DNA from: Aaosphaeria pasadenensis | Taxonomy: Eukaryota > Ascomycota > Dothideomycetes > Pleosporales | Reading direction: 5' to 3' | Length of the DNA: 64,000 bases | Assembly (NCBI GenBank): GCA_022813625.1 | Contig: JAKLMB010000005.1 | Location: 992,001 to 1,056,000, forward strand | Shown here: positions 57,108 to 64,000 of the stretch, one piece after another | Layout of the letters: each line of letters begins with the position of its first letter | Position numbering within the stretch: the first letter of the stretch is position 1 | Notes under the pieces: model-generated | What the model was told of the DNA's origin: nothing | The model's database searches: none | Seen by the model: only the letters and a program-made list of their open reading frames with translations | Program-made: the position numbers and the translations under genes

Positions 57108-60100
57108 ACCTTCTCCGCACCCACCGCCCCATATCCCTTGCCCGACGAGATCATAGAGGCTATCGAGACCTTCCTAGAAAAATACAGTGAAATCGAAGAC
57201 CACGATTCCCAGCGCTTCCATGACGATCTCCTCCCGATATACACAAAACATGTTGCTCCAAACCCGGATAAACTGGGATCCTTCCTAAGTGTGCTACGAC
57301 TTGTGCGACCGGCTCTGACCGGGGAGACTCGACTGGAGGACTGGTGGCGATTGGTATTGCAGCCGACGATAGACAATGCAGCGCATAAGAGGAGGGAGAT
57401 TGACGACGTGCGGCAGATCATCCAACATATTCTGATCTATGATGCGGACGAGGATAAAGATGGGGCACATTCGCGGCTGTCGGGACACTTTCTCAAAAGG
57501 CTCATTGATGCATATCTCTCGAGAACGAAACTGCCATCGTCGCCGGAAGAAACAATAACTCTGGAAGACGACCTTATTTCCCATGAACTCGAGACAATCC
57601 TAGTAGCGTATGGCCGGAGCAAGCCGAAAGAACTTCTTCTTGTCGTGGACCGTCTCTTTGTGCAACGGCAGTATCGTATCCAGGCCTTGAACCTTCTCAG
57701 TGCCTTCGTCCGACTGCAGCCACCCCACCTCTACTTGGTTCTTGAAACACCCCTCATCCAACATCTTGAGAAATGTCTGCTGATCGATACATCCGAAACT
57801 GTCATTGAGATGGCGCTGATGACATTGATCATGTTTCTTCCCCACATAGCGGGATCGCTACCTACTGACCATCATCTCGCCAAGTTATTCCTCGTCTACA
57901 GCAGGCTTATCTGCTGGGACAAGTACGACGTACCACTGAACGCAGAAAACAAGGAACATGATGGAGAGATGACGGAAGATGAGTACTCAGATGAAGAGGA
58001 AATAGACCAATCGTGGGAGAAAGCAACGCACGCCGAAGGTCACTCCGGCCGGTCATTAACAATCCTTCTTCACTACTTTACCTTCCTCTATGGCCTCTAC
58101 CCTCTGAACTTTATGAGTTTCACTCGGAAAGCAAGGAAGTATCTCAAATCACTAGACTTCCCGGGAGCAGATGACTTTGAACTCGACCAAGATCTTATTC
58201 ACAGCAGGACAGAACAATATCGACGAGTTCACCTGCTGCACCCGAACATGTTCACTACCACCATAGAGGACGAGCTGAAAGAGAACCGATGGCTCAAGAG
58301 TGATCCTGCCGACATTGTAACCGAATGCATGGACCTCTGCATCGCTGTCTCGACGACACTCGATGATCCCGGTCCTCCTCCCAGTACGAGGCTACCAGAC
58401 CTTCCTGTACCTCCGCCAGTGCCAGGCACGGATGTTCCGTCCAACGAAGATGCAGGAAACGAAGCAGCCGTTAGTTGGAGGAACACCCAATCGACAATGT
58501 TCGCCCCATCTGCCACAGGTCCTCCCGAAGACGCTGACATGCCGCCAAAGCCGAAATCAGTCAAATCGTCAAAGTCGGCATCTCCGTTGCTTAAAGGCGC
58601 GGACATTATGGACTCGCCGACACTTCCGCCAGTAAAGGAGAAGCAAGACTTCCTCGGCACCAGTCTACTTCCTCCCCACCATCTTGGGTCTTCTCCCCCT
58701 CGAATTGGAGCGCTAGCTCACGTGCTCGGGTCTGGGTCGGTCTCACCCACGCATTCCGAATACCAGAACCAAAGTATGGCATCCCTACAGCGGGAGATTA
58801 TGCTCCTGCGCAACGACTTAAATTTCGAGCGGTACTTGAAGCAGCAGCACCTGGTCCACATCGGACAACTACAGAGAAAGCACATCAAAGAGGCGACAGC
58901 CGAGGCAGAAACGCAGAACCTCATCAACACCAACCGCACCCTAAAAGCCCGGCTCGCAAAGGCGAATGAGCTGTATGCGCAGCTTAAGAAGGAAACCCTC
59001 ACGAGCCGGAGCCAGTCGAAGAAGTGGGAGGGCGAACTGAGCGCAAAAGTCAGATCGTACCGTGACGAGCAAAAGGCGTGGCAGTCAGATGAGGGGAACC
59101 TTCGCCACGAGCTCACCAAGTCGCAGCAAGACTGCGAGCATTTGAAAAAGATGATTGAGAAGGCCGAGGCAGAGCGACTACAGGCCCAGCAGCGAGCGCG
59201 TGCTCTCGAGGCCGAACTAGAAGACTATGGCAATCTCAGGCATCAGCTCGAGGTTGTGCAGGAGAAAGTCATCTCCTACGAGGGTCAGACGAAGGACTTG
59301 GCCGCATTGATGCGCGAGCGAAACCAGCTGCGGAATGACCTCGAAGTCGCCAACTTACGTCTAAACAGTAGGGAGCTGGAGCGGGAACGTTCGTTCAAAG
59401 CGTACGAGAGACACATCGGCGAGTTAGAAAAACGTCTCCAAGCAGCCGAGAAAACAACCTCAAAATCCGGCCAACTCCCGCCCTCCGTCCAGCAAATGCT
59501 CGACTCAACAATGGCGGCCAACAACGCGAAGCTCCAACAGATGAAGAACACACACTACCGCCTCCTGGACCGCTACACCGACCTAGAAATGAAATACCAC
59601 GACCTAGAAGCCGAGCGACAAGCCGAGCTCGGCCGCGTCCACGCCGAACGACAACTCTCCCACCCCGAATCACCAGAATCCCAAGTCCAAGGCCTCGGCC
59701 TGAGCCGCAACTTCAGCCTCCGCCAATCCAGCATCTACACCTCCAAATACCCACCCCTCTCCACGACCGAAGAATCCCCCATCGTCCCAGAAGACTACGA
59801 CTACTACCCAGACTACCACTCCCCGACCTCGATGCCCAGCCCCACGACGCCCGCGTCGCCGCCCCGCCCCGTACGCATGGAGTCCCTACCTACCAGCACT
59901 AGCTCGAACCATCACTACCCCCGTATCATGGTCAGGGACACCGTACCGACAGTGGGGCTCGGCCACGACTTCTCGGCCGCGTACGACGCGAGCCTCAACG
60001 CGCACCTGCAAGCCGCGCCGGCGTCCGCACCCCCGGAGGGGAACTCCAGCGGGAAGAGCACCTTCTCGCTCGACACGAACAGCAGCAAGGGTGACAGCAA

Positions 60101-60403
60101 GAAGGACAAGGTGGTTCCCAAGTCGGAGGTTAGGGTCTACGGTCGTGGTAAGTCTGATCTATCTCTTCCCTTGTCACCACGTCCCCCCCCCCCTTTTCTA
60201 TTCCCCCTCGTACGTGCCATGCATGGCCTTTGATGGTGTATTCCTCCTACCCAAAAAGGATAGTAAACTAACGCGTTGATATCGCAGGCGGCGCGCAAAA
60301 CATCGGCAAGAAGGTCAAGGAGGACAAGGAGAAGGACAAGGCGAAGAAATCGGGCTCGACGGCCAAGCCGTCGACGTTCCGCGGTCTTAGATTGGGTGGC
60401 TGA
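56978..60403 (+). CDS. TSC1: Hamartin/TSC1 homologue
   Basis: Exons 56978-56988 (11 nt, MASG), 57074-60147 and 60288-60403 give 1066 residues. TSC1 stabilises TSC2, the GTPase-activating protein for Rheb, and so restrains TOR. The N-terminal HEAT-like hamartin core spans about residues 1-370 (SMRETIKVLNSTF, LEDWWRLVLQPTID, LVVDRLFVQRQYRIQALNLLSAF, HYFTFLYGLYPLNFMSFTRKARKYL). A Pro/Ser-rich linker follows to about 550, then a long coiled coil (LQREIMLLRNDLNFERYLK ... KMIEKAEAERLQAQQRARAL) to about 850. The C-terminus is disordered and ends in a Lys-rich KKVKEDKEKDKAKKSG segment encoded by the last exon. The first intron has a CTCTAAC branch. Starting at MRETIK (57078) is possible but needs no splicing. 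Confidence 0.9.
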
Positions 60404-62463
60404 ACCAGCGCGAAAGATGAGAGAAAGCGGAGATGGGAAGAGGAAAGGAGGGGAGTCACAAGAGAGAAAGAAGTTTTCACACCCTGAGATCTTTTGCATG
60501 ACAGAGAGAAGAAAAAGGAAAAGGGAAAGGGCCTGGCAAATGGCATTCATCATATGTCGTGCATCGAAAAAGAATTACATCATACTTGTTATATATCCCC
60601 ATTTACTATGTTCTCAGGCGCGGTTTCGATAACTCAGTGTGATGTGAGTGATGTTGATAGTAAGAGGTGTTTCAACATCTATTCCTTTCTTTTTCCATTT
60701 TCTCACAGCTTCTCGAATTTTTAATTACTGGGGCGGTTCGTGTTTGCCTTGCTCATGCGAAAGGGCTGGCGGACCCTCCACAAGTATATACACATATATA
60801 CATATTGATGTGACGAGGTGATGAGGTGAAGAATTATGAAATGTCAAAAAAGAACTGTATGGATAATTACTTGAAAATTTGAGAGAAAAATATTTTTACA
60901 TCTATACACACACCTGGCTATTCATTTCCCTCTCCTAATCAGCCAAAAGAAAAAAAATACAAGACACGTTATTTGCTTTTGCTCCGTTCTTGTTGCGGGT
61001 CCCGCCCAATGAGTTTACTTTTTCCTCAAATCCATTAATCCTTTCTGAAAGACATCTCCAGGGTCTTGGTCGCAATCGAATCCCCGAACTAGCCTCACCA
61101 GGCAAGCAAGATACTTCAATATGTAACGAAGATAGAAAACGGATGCATCGATGGCAAAAAGATATTGTACTCCCAACCATCATCTCTATCAAATCCAACA
61201 ATTCTCAAGCCACTCCAAATTGACATCCTCTATGCTTCCAGTTTCAGCCCTATCATTTCAATCAAGCAACCCACTCATCGATACAACATATGTATGCATG
61301 TCAATCGTACACAGCATGCCGTTCGCCAGAACCAACACCACCCATGTTAACCACGCGAACTCGATCCTCCCCGCCGATGAATGAAACCATCGAAATCGGA
61401 AAGGCTGTCTCTAAGGCCCGTCCCGGAGGAGATGTGGCCAACCAACGTCAGGACATGCAAGCGCTCGCTGTTCGATATATAGAAACGGTAAGCTGAAATG
61501 TCAGACGAGGGACCAGAAGCTTGGCGAGCAGTGGGAAGGCGTTCGACATTCGGACAGGTTTGTTTGGTGACGATTGGTTAGGAGGTGACGGGGCCAGGTG
61601 TTCGGACCTGAAGCATGCTGTGTTGGTTGTTGAATATACATCTGGATGCGGCGGAGTTGAGGCGGAGAGTGTGAGGTGCCAATCAGCGGGCAGGACGAGA
61701 CAGGGGCTGAGATCGAGGCCTGGGGCAAACATGCAGCCTCTCCTACTGATAAGGTTACGTGATGGATGCTGTCCCCGTAAAATAAGCAATTAGGCGGACC
61801 GTTTGTTCCAGAAATGTACAGGATAGATCAGAGATACTGACAGATCAGGCAACGAGGCGCCCAAAGAGAGGTTGGTATCCAATATTGCTGGCAAAACGTT
61901 TGGTATTATGTATTATAAGTGATGTAAGGAGGAATGTAGTGAAAATACATGTAGATGAAGTGGAAGAAGGTATATGACTTGAGTTTTGCCAGTTTATTCC
62001 TGTTGTTTTGAATTTTTTGTTCGCGGTTGTGTTATGCTGCTTCCGCAGAACCAGCGATTGGTAGATGGTTTGATGGTGCATATAGAATGCGTATGTGACC
62101 CGACTGAGCATTTGCGCTCTTGCGCTCGACCGCCTCCAGTCTGTCTATAAAAAAGGTATCATGGCCCGTGACCGAAAGTGACTATGCAACTCCACGGAAA
62201 TGCGATAGATGCGAAAGAAGACAACTCGAAAACAAAGGGAAAAGAGACATAGGAAACAGCCATAACGTGTCAACATGCCCGAGAGGCAGGGGATTGATAG
62301 CTGGAAGAAAACGCCGATTTTTGAGCCACCATTGGCCAGATCCAACAGAAAAGGAAATCGAAAAGAAAACAACCCAGGGTATCATGCAAAAAGCCGTCAA
62401 GTTATAGTAATCATGCAGCGAACAGCGAAAGAAAGAAATGTGACTCCAGTGAGGAACGAAGAA
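60404..62463. other. 2.1-kb convergent region between TSC1 and the four-pass membrane protein
   Basis: AT-rich in its first half. No supported gene; short ORFs on both strands lack domains. Confidence 0.5.
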
Positions 62464-63367
62464 TCAAGGGCATTCTTCTTTTGGCCCTATCGGTAATTTC
62501 TCGTTGAAGTTGATTATCGGGAGGTTTGGTTTGTTTTTGTGGGCTTGTATTGCGCTGATTGCGAGAGTAAGGAGAGTGACGATTTCGGCGGAGGCTGCGC
62601 CTGCTGCGAGATAGAATGCCATGCCCTGTTGTGCTGTTAGTTTTTGTTTCCTTGACGCGTACATGCAAGATGCGAAGTAGACGGGTGTATCGTACCTGTT
62701 CGGAGCACACGGCGCGGTACTGGAATCTGCCATTGCTCATGATGTTTCGGTTGCTGCACGCGTAATGACCTAAGCTAGCTTTGCTGGCCTTGTCGAGGAG
62801 TGTGAAAACAACGAGGGCGGTTGCCCAGAGGATGACACCAAAGCTTCCGGCAATGATGCGGTAGGCGTCGCGCGAGCGAATTGGTCGGCGGAAGGAGCGT
62901 TTGAAGGAAAGGGAAAGAATGGCGACGGACGCGATGAAGTTGGCCGCGGCGATGAAGAAGAGAACGAGGGTCGGTGCGAGATTGGTCCTCGCGGGCCAGG
63001 TCATGGGCAATTCGCCTTTGCGCAGGTCGAGGGAGATGTTGCCGCGGTAGATCTGCATGGTGTGGACGAGCATGCCAGTTACGGAGCCGCTGAGGACGAT
63101 GATGAGGAGTCGCAAGAAGGACCTCAGGCTGCTGAGCCAGTGAGGCGGGCTGGGGACCTCGGTGTGCATGTAGGCGGTACTGTACGAGCGACCTGGCCTG
63201 GTACCGGTGGGCTTGTCCGACTTGTCCGTCGACGAAGAAGAATAGGCTGAAGGGATAGAAATGGAGAAAGGGAGCGACTTGAAGGAAGTCACGGAAGAGA
63301 AGGGACGATTGGCATTGATGGTGAAGGCCGGTCGGCTCGTATACATATAAGCTTTGGCGGGAGCCAT
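62464..63367 (-). CDS. Four-pass membrane protein of unknown function (MARVEL-like topology)
   Basis: Exons 63367-62696 and 62625-62464 (70-nt intron with ACTAACA branch) give 277 residues. The first 80 residues are Ser/Pro-rich and without membrane segments. Hydrophobic helices lie at about 86-106, 130-153, 168-191 and 225-247. Between helices 3 and 4 is a short loop with two cysteines (HYACSNRN and RAVCSEQ) that may form a disulfide, as in MARVEL and tetraspan proteins. The C-terminus is short and ends in KEECP. The topology fits fungal MARVEL-type cortical or secretory membrane proteins, but I do not recognise a specific family. The plus-strand ORF at 63062-63250 is its antisense shadow. 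Confidence 0.75.
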
Positions 63368-64000
63368 GATGGGTGGTAGAAGTGGCCGTCTTCGGGGTAG
63401 CGCGAGGTACTATGAGGCCAGTTTGTATGGTACTCGGAAGGGCATCAAAGGAACAGCGTGTGCGGAGACACCTAATTCGGAGGAGGATAGGTGGTGGTAG
63501 TAGGTGAGAAGGATCTAGGTCGATGGTGAGACCCCTGAGCGAGCGTCGAGGAGGGCGTGAATGCGTGAGGAGGTGCGCGAGGTATTGTTGACGACGGAGG
63601 CGAAGTCGAAGGCGAAGACGACAACGACGACCACGACGAGGATGTTGATGTCCAAGGTTGGAGGGGAAAGAAGAGAGAGTGTGTGGAAGAGAAGAAGGAG
63701 AAGGAGAAGAAGAAGAACTGGAGAAGAGAGATTAGGTGGATTAGGTAGATTGTAGAGGATTAGGAAGGAAGGATTGAGAAGGATGGAAGGAGCGAATGTG
63801 TAGGTATACAGACAAGTGTATACAATTATTACTATGGGGGGAGGTGTAGAGTCTGGGAGAGGCAGAGGAGAGGAGAGTGGACTCAGTAGAGTTAGAGAGT
63901 AGAGGGAGGAGGGCGGAGGCGACGCGGCGCAGGAGAGAGCATACCGGATTCTAATACCTGGGCGGTTTAGCAGCAGGGGGGGACGAAGGAGACGAAGGAA
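63368..64000. other. Upstream region of the four-pass membrane protein, purine-rich
   Basis: GA-rich on the plus strand (GAGAAGAAGGAGAAGGAG and AGAGAGTAGAGGG tracts), i.e. a CT-rich leader or promoter for the minus-strand gene. The 64-codon plus ORF at 63561-63755 is low-complexity and not supported. Confidence 0.6.

Noticed and set aside
1..64000. tRNA genes, CRISPR arrays, intact transposons
   Set aside because: No tRNA-like B box with a fitting cloverleaf, no spaced direct-repeat array and no transposase or reverse transcriptase frame was seen on reading both strands.

Overview
The window is nuclear DNA from a filamentous ascomycete (Pezizomycotina). Genes are dense on both strands. Most are split by short introns of 42-171 nt with GT...AG ends and CTAAC or CTGAC branch sites. 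The gene set (Dicer-like protein, hamartin/TSC1, Kei1, DUF2293, SYF1, SUV3, V-ATPase subunit D) fits that lineage. I saw no tRNA, rRNA, CRISPR array or intact transposon. Exon structures were worked out by hand from splice signals, phase and family knowledge; no search or RNA data was available.

Left part (1-15001): a secreted ADP-ribosyltransferase-like protein cut by the window edge; a six-exon DUF2293 gene; a small DUF1763/LYR-like protein; a CCDC25/Jlp2 protein; SEC1 (exocytosis); SUV3 (mitochondrial RNA helicase); a short-chain dehydrogenase; and KEI1 (inositolphosphorylceramide synthase subunit).

Middle (15823-29980): a stretch that looks like a metabolic gene cluster without an NRPS or PKS. 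It holds an ATP-grasp ligase, a cysteine-synthase-like PLP enzyme fused to a rhodanese domain, two SAM methyltransferases, a ferric-reductase-type oxidoreductase and a POT/PTR2 peptide transporter. Two pairs are divergent and share promoters. I read it as a candidate pathway for a small, amino-acid-derived, possibly sulfur-containing or metal-binding compound. This is inference.

Right part (31315-63367): a small conserved fungal protein, a 4.7-kb gene-free stretch, SYF1 (spliceosome), VMA8 (V-ATPase), a U1A/U2B''-type RRM protein, an MFS transporter, a DCL1-like Dicer, TAP42 (PP2A/TOR), an SGNH hydrolase with a duplicated active-site exon, a kinase-fold pseudogene with two stop codons, TSC1 (TOR control), and a four-pass membrane protein.

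Most noteworthy: the putative cluster; the tandem GDSL/GASL exon pair in the SGNH hydrolase, which could be mutually exclusive; several micro-exons of 4-11 nt; 3n-length, stop-free introns in two splicing factors; and the secreted ADP-ribosyltransferase-like protein.
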